The notes under the pieces are model-generated. The model was given only the letters and a program-made list of their open reading frames with translations, made no database searches and had not been told where the DNA came from. Source: Acidobacteriota bacterium (lineage in GTDB: Bacteria; Acidobacteriota; Terriglobia; Versatilivoradales; Versatilivoraceae). Taken from it: DNA of 64,000 bases. Each line of letters begins with the position of its first letter. Within the stretch, counting starts at the first letter, position 1. Where the stretch lies: the NCBI GenBank assembly GCA_022826755.1, contig JAJDUG010000005.1:62001-126000 (forward strand), read 5' to 3'. A program made the position numbers and the translations under genes. This document shows positions 18,108 through 26,626 of this stretch, piece after piece.

Positions 18108-18746
18108 TCAATACTCCTGCAGTCCAGTGCTTCCCATCTCTCCGTCCTCGTTTTGCAGCGCCGTCATGCTCAAATCCTGAGGCAGCGGTCTCCTGAGGTC
18201 TATATGCCCCGCCAGGGTATCGGCCTCGGCTCCATCGATCAGGATCTGAACCTCACTCACCGCCGGCAAATTATAGGTCAGGGAATTCACCATCGAGTAA
18301 ATGGAGGAGACTTCACCCGTGATCCCTCCCGGATGCCGGATACTGGCATCTCCGGTAATGTCCACCACCATCAAGCCCCCTTCAGCCCAATAGACCTCCC
18401 GCAGCCGGGTTTCCGAAGGCAGCGCCGGCACGTTGCCCGAGAGCGACCCCTTGATCAGAGCCACCAGGATCTGCTTCGCTTCAAGGGTGACATCCTCGGA
18501 AGCATGGATTTCGCGCACCTCCGCCTCCAACTGGCCGTCCACCTCGCCGGAGGCGAAAAAGAGGACGACCTTCTTGCGGGGCGCGCTGGCTTCGAACGCC
18601 GGTTCTTCCATCAAGGCGGGCGCCTGCGCTTCCGGAGGCAAGCCGGCCAATCGCTGAACCTGGCGCTGCAGATTGATGAAATAGACAGCGCCTCCGGCCA
18701 GCAACAGCGACAGAATCATCATACCCAAGGTGATATGGCGAGGCAT
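18108..18746 (-). CDS. GerMN-domain membrane-anchored protein
   Basis: The 212-residue protein has an N-terminal membrane anchor (about residues 6-24, [18 protein letters not shown]), a short linker, and a GerMN/sporulation-germination-like domain. Features of that domain are [44 protein letters not shown] and [25 protein letters not shown]. In non-sporulating bacteria such proteins often sit beside amidase genes, and here amiC lies just upstream in the same direction. A cell-envelope role is therefore likely. ATG 18746 has GAGGAGGGGAGG upstream. Confidence 0.82.
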   Translation of the reverse strand: MPRHITLGMMILSLLLAGGAVYFINLQRQVQRLAGLPPEAQAPALMEEPAFEASAPRKKVVLFFASGEVDGQLEAEVREIHASEDVTLEAKQILVALIKGSLSGNVPALPSETRLREVYWAEGGLMVVDITGDASIRHPGGITGEVSSIYSMVNSLTYNLPAVSEVQILIDGAEADTLAGHIDLRRPLPQDLSMTALQNEDGEMGSTGLQEY

Positions 18747-18789
18747 AGCCTCCCCTCCTCGATGGGAATATTTCGGTGAGTCCGCTCCC

Positions 18790-18850
18790 TGCCGTGCAGG
18801 GCGCCTCATCCGTGGAAAAATATCCAATCGTCAATAAAGACGAACCACGT
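18790..18850 (-). repeat. Degenerate composite repeat element
   Basis: On the plus strand this carries CTGCCGTGCAGGGCGCCTCATCC, an AT-rich part, and GTCAATAAAGACGAACCACG. It is the same order of blocks as the elements at 592-684, 9620-9714 and 30807-30902, but more diverged and lacking the long CACGAA tail. It lies in the gap between amiC and the GerMN gene. Confidence 0.6.
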
Positions 18851-18898
18851 CAGGCAACATTCCATTCCAACGGAACCCGGCCAACCACACGCGACCAG

Positions 18899-20425
18899 TC
18901 ACGGACTCTCCGGGCGAGCCACGGTTGCTTCATCAATGGGGCGAAACTGTTGCAGGGCCGCCAATACGGCCAGGGCCACTCCGTTTTGAAAGGGTTCGGT
19001 CTGCACCGTTTCCCTGAACTCGTCCTGCTTCACGTTTCCAAGCTCCAGCAGGACTGCCGGCATGGCCAGGGGAGACAGGAGCCTCAGGGGCGCGTGCCGA
19101 AAACTCAACGGCTGGCCGCCATTGAAACGCTCGTTGGTGACCGCTTGCAAGATTTCGGCCAGGTGGAAACTTCTGTGAAGCACGGCTGCCTGGGCTCGAT
19201 CCCAACGCACCAGCTCGAAGGCAGCTTCCCCGCTCCGGTCCTGCGCAAGAGCCTCCCCGGGCGGCAGCTTGGCGAGATAGACATAGCTCCTGGAGGGCAT
19301 CGGCGAGGTGCCGTTTCCCAGGTGTATGCTGAGAAACAGGTCGGAGCGGCTGCGATTGGCCTCCCGCGCACGATCTTCCAGCGAAAGAGTCCGGTCCTGG
19401 CCGCGAGACAATACCGTCTCCACCCCCAGCCTGCTTTCCAGTACCCAACGCACCTTGCGAGCGATGGAAAGGGTGACATCCTTTTCATAGACGCCCTCCC
19501 CCACCACAACGCCCCTGTCGGCGCCACCGTGTCCGGGATCGATGGTGATTCGCCTCCAACCGGAAGCCTTGGGCCGCCTTGTCCACCGGAAGGACCGCTC
19601 CGATCCCCGTGCCGTTGTCGAGTCCTCGACGATTGGCCGGAATGCGTCCACCAGGTAGGCATTTTGGCCGGACAGCCGAGTCAGGCGAGCCCGGACGGAT
19701 TCGTCGGCCAGCGAGACCACCAACCGGCTCGACTCGGCGGTTTCCTCAAACGAGACGCCCCCTATCCGCTCATCACGATAGGACGTGACCTCGACTCCGG
19801 GAGGATCGACCGGATAGGCGCCGAGCAGGAACACCATGCGGCGATCCTCGCCACGGACCTCGATCTCGCCGGCGTTCACCAGGGAGACGACCAATCGACT
19901 GGCCTCATCGGTGGAGCGGGCGGTGAGATTGATTCGGACGAAATCCCGGCCTCCGGTCAACCATCGGTTCCCCGAGGGAGACACTTTGATGGCGGGTTTG
20001 AGCACCCGGTTGAGCACGTCGGGCACAAAGCCACGCGGGGTCAGCCAGCGGCCTCGATGGAACAGCACCGGCGCCGCAAGGGCGATCGAGCTTCGATTCA
20101 ATCGCACCCGCACCCGGTTGTGATTCAGCTCCAATACATTCCTGCCGGCGAAGATCCTCAGATAACCCGCCGACCCGCTCTCGGAATAGGCCAGGTCGAG
20201 AAGCCGCAGGACATCCAGGATGGGGACATGGCTCCGGCCGTCGACGGAGACCAGGGGCAGTCGGATCCGTTGCTGCCGATGGAAAATCAGCAACTCACCG
20301 GGCGCGGCGTCGGTCGGGTTGAGGCTGGTGGATCCAACCGCAAGCAGCAGACAAAGCAAGAGGCCGCCGGCCAGCCGCGCCGCCGGACTGCCCTGCGCAT
20401 CATTAGAGGAAAAACGACCGATCAT
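18899..20425 (-). CDS. amiC: N-acetylmuramoyl-L-alanine amidase (AmiC type)
   Basis: The 508-residue exported enzyme cleaves the amide bond between MurNAc and the peptide stem, usually during cell separation. It has a signal peptide (about residues 15-40), two AMIN-like beta domains (about 45-270, e.g. ASRLVVSLVNAGEIEV and SSRLVVSLADESV), and a C-terminal Amidase_3 domain. The zinc site is visible as His in IDPGHGGADRG, Glu in EKDVTLSIARKV and His in LFLSIHLGNG; PAVLLELGN holds the catalytic Glu. The first dozen residues (MIGRFSSNDAQG) are encoded by a repeat element (20386-20430). No good ribosome-binding site precedes this ATG, so the true start is uncertain. Confidence 0.92.
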   Translation of the reverse strand: MIGRFSSNDAQGSPAARLAGGLLLCLLLAVGSTSLNPTDAAPGELLIFHRQQRIRLPLVSVDGRSHVPILDVLRLLDLAYSESGSAGYLRIFAGRNVLELNHNRVRVRLNRSSIALAAPVLFHRGRWLTPRGFVPDVLNRVLKPAIKVSPSGNRWLTGGRDFVRINLTARSTDEASRLVVSLVNAGEIEVRGEDRRMVFLLGAYPVDPPGVEVTSYRDERIGGVSFEETAESSRLVVSLADESVRARLTRLSGQNAYLVDAFRPIVEDSTTARGSERSFRWTRRPKASGWRRITIDPGHGGADRGVVVGEGVYEKDVTLSIARKVRWVLESRLGVETVLSRGQDRTLSLEDRAREANRSRSDLFLSIHLGNGTSPMPSRSYVYLAKLPPGEALAQDRSGEAAFELVRWDRAQAAVLHRSFHLAEILQAVTNERFNGGQPLSFRHAPLRLLSPLAMPAVLLELGNVKQDEFRETVQTEPFQNGVALAVLAALQQFRPIDEATVARPESP

Positions 20426-20430
20426 CAAAA
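20386..20430 (-). repeat. Repeat fragment overlapping the amiC start
   Basis: The plus strand reads GCCCTGCGCATCATTAGAGG followed by AAAAACGACCGATCAT. It aligns with 9630-9673 (GCCCTG, GGATCATTCGAGGG, AAAATGACCGATTAT) with a few changes and a small gap. It contains the annotated start codon of amiC. Confidence 0.6.
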
Positions 20431-20484
20431 GGAAGAAATATTATTGAGAGTACGAGAGTGGGCGCGGAACGACGGGCCGGTTCC

Positions 20485-22176
20485 TCAGGCGCTTACGAAG
20501 ACTTCCACTTCGTCGATCAGGATGTCCCGGGTCTGGTCCGGATCGCCGTGGGTCAGGCGCACCTCCAGCCAGTTGTCTCCATACTGCGCCGGGGGCTCGG
20601 TCAGATCGAACCAGAAGGTGGAGAAGGGACCGGGAAGCTCGGGCACCGGGGGCAGGCCGGAACTGCTGGTGGAGTTGGGGTCCACGATGGCCTTCAGGTC
20701 CGAGCGTCGCTCGTCGCCGCGTCTCCGCAGCCGTGAATCGGGAACCGGCGTTCCGTTGACCCGGACCTGGAAGCGATCGCCGTCGACGGCGTGATAGGCC
20801 CGAAACAGCAGCGTGGCCCCGCGGGAGCGCCCGATGTGCTCACAGACCCGAAACCGATATTGCCCCTCACTTCGCGGAGTTCCCCGTTTCAGCACCATCC
20901 GGTCGGCCTTGACCGCTCCGGTAGAGGTCCGATCCACGCCGAACCCCAGGCACCCGGCCCACACCGGCTCGAAGACATAGTGGCGGTTGCCTCGGGTCAG
21001 CTCCCTCGGCTCCCGGGTCTCGGCCAGGCCACGAAGCATTTGAGGGTAGAAGGGAGCCCAGGAGAGAGGCACGAAGTGGTTGTAGAAGAAGATTCCGTCG
21101 GCGCCGGCGCCGTACATGTTCATGGCCAAGGCCCTCTGCTGGTCCAGGGTGATGGGCTGCCCCCCCAGGCGGCGCCTCATGCGGAGGCTGCTCCAGGGAA
21201 GGAGTCCCGGATAGAGCAGACATCGACTGGACCGGGTCAGCCGTGAAAAGGCTTCCCAGGGCACATTGGGCTCGCAGTACATGGTGTCGGCCGGGGATAC
21301 GTAGTTGATGAGCCCTCCCTTGATCCAGGTGGCCACATCCAGCCCCATGGCGTCGCACTCTTCAAGGGTCTGAAAGACGCGCGCCCCCAACAACAGATCC
21401 TTGTTCCTGTCTCGACCCTTCTTGTCCAGCATTCCGCGGATTCGACCCACCAGCTCGTTCATCAGTTCTTTTCGCTCCGGCCCGGCGCCGGCAGGGAAAT
21501 AGGCGTGGTCCCGGAAGCAGAGCTCCAGGCCATCCACATCGAAACGATTCACCAGCTCCTCGGCCACCGAAAACAGATAATCGCGCACCGGAGCAAAGGT
21601 GAAGTCCATGGGCGTGCTCAAGGCGTAGTAGGGACCGGGTGGCATTTCCCGAATCTGCCACTGGGGATTGTTCACCAGGAAACCGGCGCCCGCTCCCACA
21701 CCCTGCCGGATGGAGACGTGGCCGTGATTGTCGTTCACCCGGAGACCGGCCAGGAAGGTCATGCGCCGGTGGCGGCACTGGTCCAGCAGGATCCCCAGGG
21801 GCTGCTTGCCTTCGTCCAGCAGGGGAAGGAAGCGGCGGTGCTGGGGCCTGGCGTCATAGTCGAACCGGGGGCTGCGCCAGTAGGTGGTCCACCCCTGGGT
21901 GTAGGCCTCCTGAATGAACAGATCCACCCGGGAAGCGGCCAGCGTGTCCACCCAATTCCTGAGATCCTGCTCCGAGACCGGATCCGGCAGATACCGCCGG
22001 GCGATGCTGGAAGGGTCGCTCACATAGAGGATGCGGCGCAAGCCTCGGGGAGTGTGCCCCCCAGGCTTGAGCGGGGGGGCGGTTAAACGGCGGGATTGGG
22101 AAAAGCCCCCCTGGGGCCAGGCGGCGGTGGCGACCGCGGCTTCCAGAAACCTTCTGCGCGAAAGATGGCTGCTCAT
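20485..22176 (-). CDS. GHL-1: Tat-exported glycosidase-like TIM-barrel protein
   Basis: The 563-residue protein has a Tat signal (SRRRFLEAA, residues 6-14) and is the first of six paralogues in this window. The barrel carries the two family landmarks: GLRVNDNH at 144-151, and DGLELCFRDH at 215-224, where the other members have DG(I/L/V)ELD. Cys220 thus replaces a conserved Asp, which may alter or remove catalysis. A C-terminal beta-sandwich (about 420-563) contains FQVRVNGTPVPDSRL, a motif shared by all six. The fold resembles glycoside hydrolase-like COG1649/GHL10 proteins; this is a pattern judgement and the substrate is unknown. It lies downstream of a DUF1501 gene and a PSCyt1/DUF1553 gene, probably in one operon. 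Confidence 0.7.
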   Translation of the reverse strand: MSSHLSRRRFLEAAVATAAWPQGGFSQSRRLTAPPLKPGGHTPRGLRRILYVSDPSSIARRYLPDPVSEQDLRNWVDTLAASRVDLFIQEAYTQGWTTYWRSPRFDYDARPQHRRFLPLLDEGKQPLGILLDQCRHRRMTFLAGLRVNDNHGHVSIRQGVGAGAGFLVNNPQWQIREMPPGPYYALSTPMDFTFAPVRDYLFSVAEELVNRFDVDGLELCFRDHAYFPAGAGPERKELMNELVGRIRGMLDKKGRDRNKDLLLGARVFQTLEECDAMGLDVATWIKGGLINYVSPADTMYCEPNVPWEAFSRLTRSSRCLLYPGLLPWSSLRMRRRLGGQPITLDQQRALAMNMYGAGADGIFFYNHFVPLSWAPFYPQMLRGLAETREPRELTRGNRHYVFEPVWAGCLGFGVDRTSTGAVKADRMVLKRGTPRSEGQYRFRVCEHIGRSRGATLLFRAYHAVDGDRFQVRVNGTPVPDSRLRRRGDERRSDLKAIVDPNSTSSSGLPPVPELPGPFSTFWFDLTEPPAQYGDNWLEVRLTHGDPDQTRDILIDEVEVFVSA

Positions 22177-22226
22177 GGCTGTTCCCGCCTTCCCGACTCT
22201 TGGCGAATCCCTCTTGAGCCCTCTCC

Positions 22227-22283
22227 AACCCCTTGGTGGCCCTTCTGTGTTCTTCGTGTCCTTCGTGGATTCCTCTTTTTCCC
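22227..22283. repeat. TTCGTG-type repeat between DUF1501 and GHL-1
   Basis: The plus strand reads CCAACCCCTTGGTGGCCCTTC, then TTCGTGTCCTTCGTGGATTCC and CTCTTTTTCCC. The same order of blocks occurs at 49210-49270, and the end block recurs at 10185-10216 and 62567-62598. It fills most of the 134 bp gap between two probably co-transcribed genes. Confidence 0.7.
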
Positions 22284-22310
22284 TGATTGCCCCTCTGAGG
22301 CGCGACCTCG

Positions 22311-23765
22311 CTAGACCATCTCCCTGATGATCTTGCCGCCCAGATCGGTGAGGCGTTTGAACCTGCCCGCGTGGTAGTAGGTCAGGCGCATGTCGTCCAA
22401 CCCCATCAGGTGAAGGAAGGTGGCGTGCAGATCGTGGAGGTGGTAGGGACTCTCGACGGCCTTCTCGCCCAGCTCGTCGGTGGCCCCCACAACCGTGCCT
22501 CCCTTCACGCCGCCGCCGGCGAACCACATGGGCATGGCCGTCTTGTTGTGTTCCCGCCCCGGGGCCTTCCAGTTATGGGGCAGGCTCTGGGGAGTGCGCC
22601 CGAATTCGCCTCCCCAGGCCACCAGGGTCTGGTCAAGCAGGCCCCGCTGCTTGAGGTCCTTCAGCAGGGCGGCCATGGGCCGGTCGGTTTCCAGGCCCCG
22701 CAGGCGGTGCTGGCCGGCGATATCCTGGTGCGAATCCCAGCCCCGGGAGTAGATCTGCACGAAGCGCACGCCCCGCTCCACCAGGCGCCTGGCCATCAGG
22801 CACCGTCGGCCCATGGGTTCGGTGATCTTGTTGTCGAGTCCGTAGAGCTCCCGGATGGCCGGCGGTTCCTTGTCCACGTCCAGGGCCTCCGGCACCGTCA
22901 TCTGCATGCGGAAGGCCAGTTCGTAGTTCTTCATCCGGGCCCAGAGGTCGCTCTTCAACGGATGCCCATCCAGGTAGGGCCGGTTGAAGTGGTTGAGCAG
23001 TTGAATATTGGCCTCCTGCTGTTCGGCAGTGGTCCCGGCGGGGGGCTGCAGATCCACGATGGGAACGCCCTCCGACTTGAGGGGGGTTCCCTGGTAGATG
23101 GCCGGCAGGTACCCGTTGGACCAGTTCTGGGGGCCCCCGAAGCCCCCGGTTCCGCTGATGGGAAACACCACGAAGGCCGGCAGGTTCTCGTTCTCGGTTC
23201 CCAGCCCGTAGACCGTCCAGGAACCCAGCGAAGGACTGCCGGGCAGGCCTTCGCCCGTATTCATCAGGAAGGTGGCCAGGGAATGGGCGTCGGAGTCGGT
23301 GTGAATCGACCGCACCACCGCCATGTCGTCAACGCAGGTGGCCAGATGGGGAAACATGTCCGACACTTCGGTGCCGCACTGTCCGAACTTGCTGAAGCGG
23401 AAGGGACTTCCCACGTAGAGCAGTTTTCTGCCCGAGGTGCGCAACTGGGCTCCATCGAAGGCCGGGGTGCCGTGATACTTGTTCAACAACGGCTTGGGAT
23501 CGAAGGTATCCATCTGGCTGGGACCGCCCGCCATGAACAGGAAGATACATGATTTGGCCCGGGCCGGACGGTGGCTCTTCTTGGGCGCCAGAGGATTGCC
23601 GCCTGCCTCCGCGCCCAGCAGGCCCTCCCGAAAGAGCAGGGAGGAAAGGGCCACGCCTCCGACACCGCGGCCCAGGCGATAGAGGAAGTCCCGGCGCCCC
23701 AGCTCACCCGGGGAACGGCCGGGCGCTTCGAATCGACCGCAATATTCGTGGTTGAGATTCTTCAT
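22311..23765 (-). CDS. DUF1501 protein (sulfatase/phosphatase-like fold), Tat-exported
   Basis: The 484-residue protein has an internal Tat motif (GRRDFLYRLGRGVGGVALS, from about residue 22). The DUF1501 blocks are CIFLFMAGGPSQMDTFDPKP, FSKFGQCGTEVSDMFPHLA, DDMAVVRSIHTDSDAH, LGSWTVYGLGTENENLPAFV, RGVRFVQIYSRGWDSH, QTLVAWGGEFGRTPQS and REHNKTAMPMWFAGGGVKGG. DUF1501 belongs to the alkaline phosphatase/sulfatase superfamily, but its reaction has not been established to my knowledge. It sits 108 bp after a PSCyt1/DUF1549/DUF1553 gene, the usual partner. A paralogous pair is at 34836-38905. Confidence 0.9.
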   Translation of the reverse strand: MKNLNHEYCGRFEAPGRSPGELGRRDFLYRLGRGVGGVALSSLLFREGLLGAEAGGNPLAPKKSHRPARAKSCIFLFMAGGPSQMDTFDPKPLLNKYHGTPAFDGAQLRTSGRKLLYVGSPFRFSKFGQCGTEVSDMFPHLATCVDDMAVVRSIHTDSDAHSLATFLMNTGEGLPGSPSLGSWTVYGLGTENENLPAFVVFPISGTGGFGGPQNWSNGYLPAIYQGTPLKSEGVPIVDLQPPAGTTAEQQEANIQLLNHFNRPYLDGHPLKSDLWARMKNYELAFRMQMTVPEALDVDKEPPAIRELYGLDNKITEPMGRRCLMARRLVERGVRFVQIYSRGWDSHQDIAGQHRLRGLETDRPMAALLKDLKQRGLLDQTLVAWGGEFGRTPQSLPHNWKAPGREHNKTAMPMWFAGGGVKGGTVVGATDELGEKAVESPYHLHDLHATFLHLMGLDDMRLTYYHAGRFKRLTDLGGKIIREMV

Positions 23766-23873
23766 GGGTCGTCTTCCGATCTTGAATTCCTCCGCCCCGC
23801 CCCTGCGGCACCTCCCGGCGAAACCGGGAAAAGACAGGCGACTCCGAGCCCGGAGCGGGTCCCCGGCAAAGCC

Positions 23874-26423
23874 TCACTCCAGAAAGATGAACTCGTTCAT
23901 GTTCAACAAGACCAGGCAGAGGTCGGCCAGCCGGTCCTGGTCTCCGCCGGGGGGCGGTAGCGAGGGTGAGGCATCCGAGCCCACCCCCGGCGCAATAGCG
24001 GGCCCACTGGCCAGCTTGATGGAAGGCTGGCCGGCCGTCAGGGGCCGGGTCAGAAAGTCCAGGCCGCGGGCTCGTTCCCCGGGCGTGGGATCGCGCTGAA
24101 GAGCCAAACGGAAGGCCAACTTCAGCCGAGATCCGTCATCGGGCCCCGCCTCGCGGACGATCCGCCGCGCCATCCTGCGACTCTGATCGTGCACGAACGG
24201 GTTGTTGAACAAGGCGAATACCTGGGGAGCCACGGTGGTCACCTGACGCCTCCAGCAGCTTTCGTTCAGGTTGGCTCCGTCAAAGACATTCATCATGGGC
24301 AGTTGAAAGGACCGCCCCTGCCACATGTAGACGGTGCGCCGATTTCTTTCTTCCCGGCTGGAAGGTTTCCACCAGGTCCCTCCCTCCCACAACAGGTCTT
24401 CCTCGACCTTGGGGAAAAACCCCGGTCCTCCGATCGTGGCATTCAACTCCCCGCTGACTGCCAGGATGCTGTCCCGGATGGCCTCGGCCTCCAATCGCAG
24501 CGGATTGCTCCGCCAAAAGTAGCGATTGTCGGGGTCGATCCCGCGGTACTGCTCGGCGCCAGGGTTCCGAATCGACTGCCGGTAGACATTGGACTGCAGG
24601 ATCAACCGGTGCACGGCCTTGATGCTCCAACGGTTCCGCACAAAATAGGACGCCAAAAAATCGATCAGCTCGGGGTGGAGGGTTCCCGATCCGTTCCGTC
24701 CGAAATCGCTGGCGGTCCGCACCAGTCCCTCGCCGAAATGGTGCTGCCAGATTCGGTTCACCATGACCCGGGCCGTCAAGGGATTGTCGGGGTGTGCGAT
24801 CCACTCGGCCAGCGTCTGCCGGGGATTCTGTCTGGGATTCTCGCTCTCAAACGGAAACTGGTCCTCAAGGGCGCTCAAAAAACCCGGCTCGACCGGCTCC
24901 CCCCTGGACTCCGGGCTACCGCCCATCAGGATGTAGGTGGTGGGCATGGCCGGGTGGGGACGGCGCGCCCCGTACCCGCTCTGGATTTCCCAGGCCGTGT
25001 GCACCCGGGGCTTGAAGTAGTCGCGATGGCTCACGTTGCCATAGGCGGTGTTCTGTCTCTCGATCAGGCGATAGAGTTCCCTCTCCTCCCGCGTGAACAG
25101 AACCCCGCGATTGAGAGCCGTCTTCAGTTCGCCGGCATCGCTCAACGGCACCACCTCGTCCTTCAGGTCCTGCCCTTCGACCAGGTGGAATGGCTTTTCC
25201 AGGCGCTTCAGAAATTCCGCCGTGGTCTTCTCCTTCAACTCCTTGCGCTGGTCCAACTCCTGCTGCCAGCCTTCGGCACGCTGTTTCCAGGATTCGGGAT
25301 CGAGGCTGGGACCCTCGTACTGAGTAAAGGCAAGGTCGGCTTCACCCAGGCTGAGGGAGGAAAAGAAGGCCTCGGTCCGGTAATAGTCGCGCGTGGGAAT
25401 GGGGTCGTACTTGTGGTCGTGACAGCGAGCGCACTCCAGGGTGAGCCCCAGGAAGACCGATCCAGTGGTGGAGACCAAATCGACGAGCAGATTCTGCCGC
25501 CCGGAGTCCTCTCCGACGACCCCAAGATTGAGGAAACCGAGTCCGATCTTGCCCTCGGCGCCGTAAACCGCATACAGATCGCCGGCCACCTGCTCCTTGA
25601 TAAAGCGGTCGTAAGCTCGATCCTGATTGAAGGCGCGAATGACGTAGTCCCGGTAGCGCCAGATGTGGGGGCGAGGGTAGTCGGGACCACCCCCTTCGGT
25701 ATCGGCGTAGCGAACCAGGTCCAGCCAGTGCCTGCCCCAACGCTCCCCGTAGCGGGGATTGCCCAGCAGTGTCTCGATTTCCTGCTCGTAGGCGTCCTCG
25801 GACGGGTTGTCCAGAAACCGGACCATGGCTTCCGGCGTGGGTGGCATGCCGATCAGACCGAAATAGACCCGGCGCAGCAAGGATCTCCGGGAAGCCGGGG
25901 GTGCCGGTTGCATCCCCTGTTTCTCCAACTTGGCCAGCACCAGGGCGTCAATGGGGTTTCTTACCCACTGCCGATCTCGGACCGCGGGGATGGCCGGCGG
26001 CTCCGGCCTGGTGAAGGGCCAGGACGCTCCCGTGCCCGCGGAAGTATCGGCCGGGGGCGACAGTCGGTCGATCCAGGCCGCAATCAGACCGATCTCCTCC
26101 TCTGCCAGAGGCGGTTCTCCCAGTGGCATGGCGGGCTGCTTCTCGCCCCGCAGGTATTGGATCAGGGGACTGGCATCGGCATTGCCGGGCAGGACGGCAG
26201 GCCCGTTGAGGGCGCCTCCGCGGAGAATGGCCTCCGGGGTTTCCAGCACCAGGCCGCTATTGTGGGTCCGGGCGTTGTGGCAGGAAAGACAGCGGGTCTC
26301 CAGGATGGGTTTGACCTGCGTCCGGAACCGGACCCGGGTGTCTTCAGCCGCTTCTGCGAAAGCCGCCAACCCGGTGAAAAGAACCACCCCGATCGAGATC
26401 GGTCTCAACAACTCGCACCCCAT
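23874..26423 (-). CDS. PSCyt1-DUF1549-DUF1553 exported protein
   Basis: The 849-residue protein has a signal peptide (about residues 1-26). An N-terminal cytochrome-like PSCyt1 domain carries a haem motif CLSCH at 45-49 and ends in EEEIGLIAAWIDRL. The DUF1549 domain includes GERWGRHWLDLVRYADTEGG and HIWRYRDYVIRAFNQD, then a second CxxCH in CARCHDHKYDPIPTRDYY. The DUF1553 domain includes ARVMVNRIWQHHFGEGLV, FGRNGSGTLHPELIDFLA and a C-terminus ending MNEFIFLE. The family is common in Planctomycetota, Verrucomicrobiota and Acidobacteriota and has no settled function; pairing with DUF1501 is the rule. It heads a reverse-strand series with DUF1501 and GHL-1. Confidence 0.9.
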   Translation of the reverse strand: MGCELLRPISIGVVLFTGLAAFAEAAEDTRVRFRTQVKPILETRCLSCHNARTHNSGLVLETPEAILRGGALNGPAVLPGNADASPLIQYLRGEKQPAMPLGEPPLAEEEIGLIAAWIDRLSPPADTSAGTGASWPFTRPEPPAIPAVRDRQWVRNPIDALVLAKLEKQGMQPAPPASRRSLLRRVYFGLIGMPPTPEAMVRFLDNPSEDAYEQEIETLLGNPRYGERWGRHWLDLVRYADTEGGGPDYPRPHIWRYRDYVIRAFNQDRAYDRFIKEQVAGDLYAVYGAEGKIGLGFLNLGVVGEDSGRQNLLVDLVSTTGSVFLGLTLECARCHDHKYDPIPTRDYYRTEAFFSSLSLGEADLAFTQYEGPSLDPESWKQRAEGWQQELDQRKELKEKTTAEFLKRLEKPFHLVEGQDLKDEVVPLSDAGELKTALNRGVLFTREERELYRLIERQNTAYGNVSHRDYFKPRVHTAWEIQSGYGARRPHPAMPTTYILMGGSPESRGEPVEPGFLSALEDQFPFESENPRQNPRQTLAEWIAHPDNPLTARVMVNRIWQHHFGEGLVRTASDFGRNGSGTLHPELIDFLASYFVRNRWSIKAVHRLILQSNVYRQSIRNPGAEQYRGIDPDNRYFWRSNPLRLEAEAIRDSILAVSGELNATIGGPGFFPKVEEDLLWEGGTWWKPSSREERNRRTVYMWQGRSFQLPMMNVFDGANLNESCWRRQVTTVAPQVFALFNNPFVHDQSRRMARRIVREAGPDDGSRLKLAFRLALQRDPTPGERARGLDFLTRPLTAGQPSIKLASGPAIAPGVGSDASPSLPPPGGDQDRLADLCLVLLNMNEFIFLE

Positions 26424-26626
26424 GTCGAATAAAGGACAATATAGTTTAATGCCATCACTATCGACAGAACAAGCCGCCCCTCATAGAATGAGGGTATTGG
26501 ATCCTGGGATCTTGACCAGCACCTTTGCCCTGCCCCGCTCCTGATGCCCTGTCGTCCAATTCCAGGGGATGCCGGCCAGGATCCGGTTCGGGCATTCGTA
26601 GCCTGCCTGGTGAATGGGAGGAGGCT

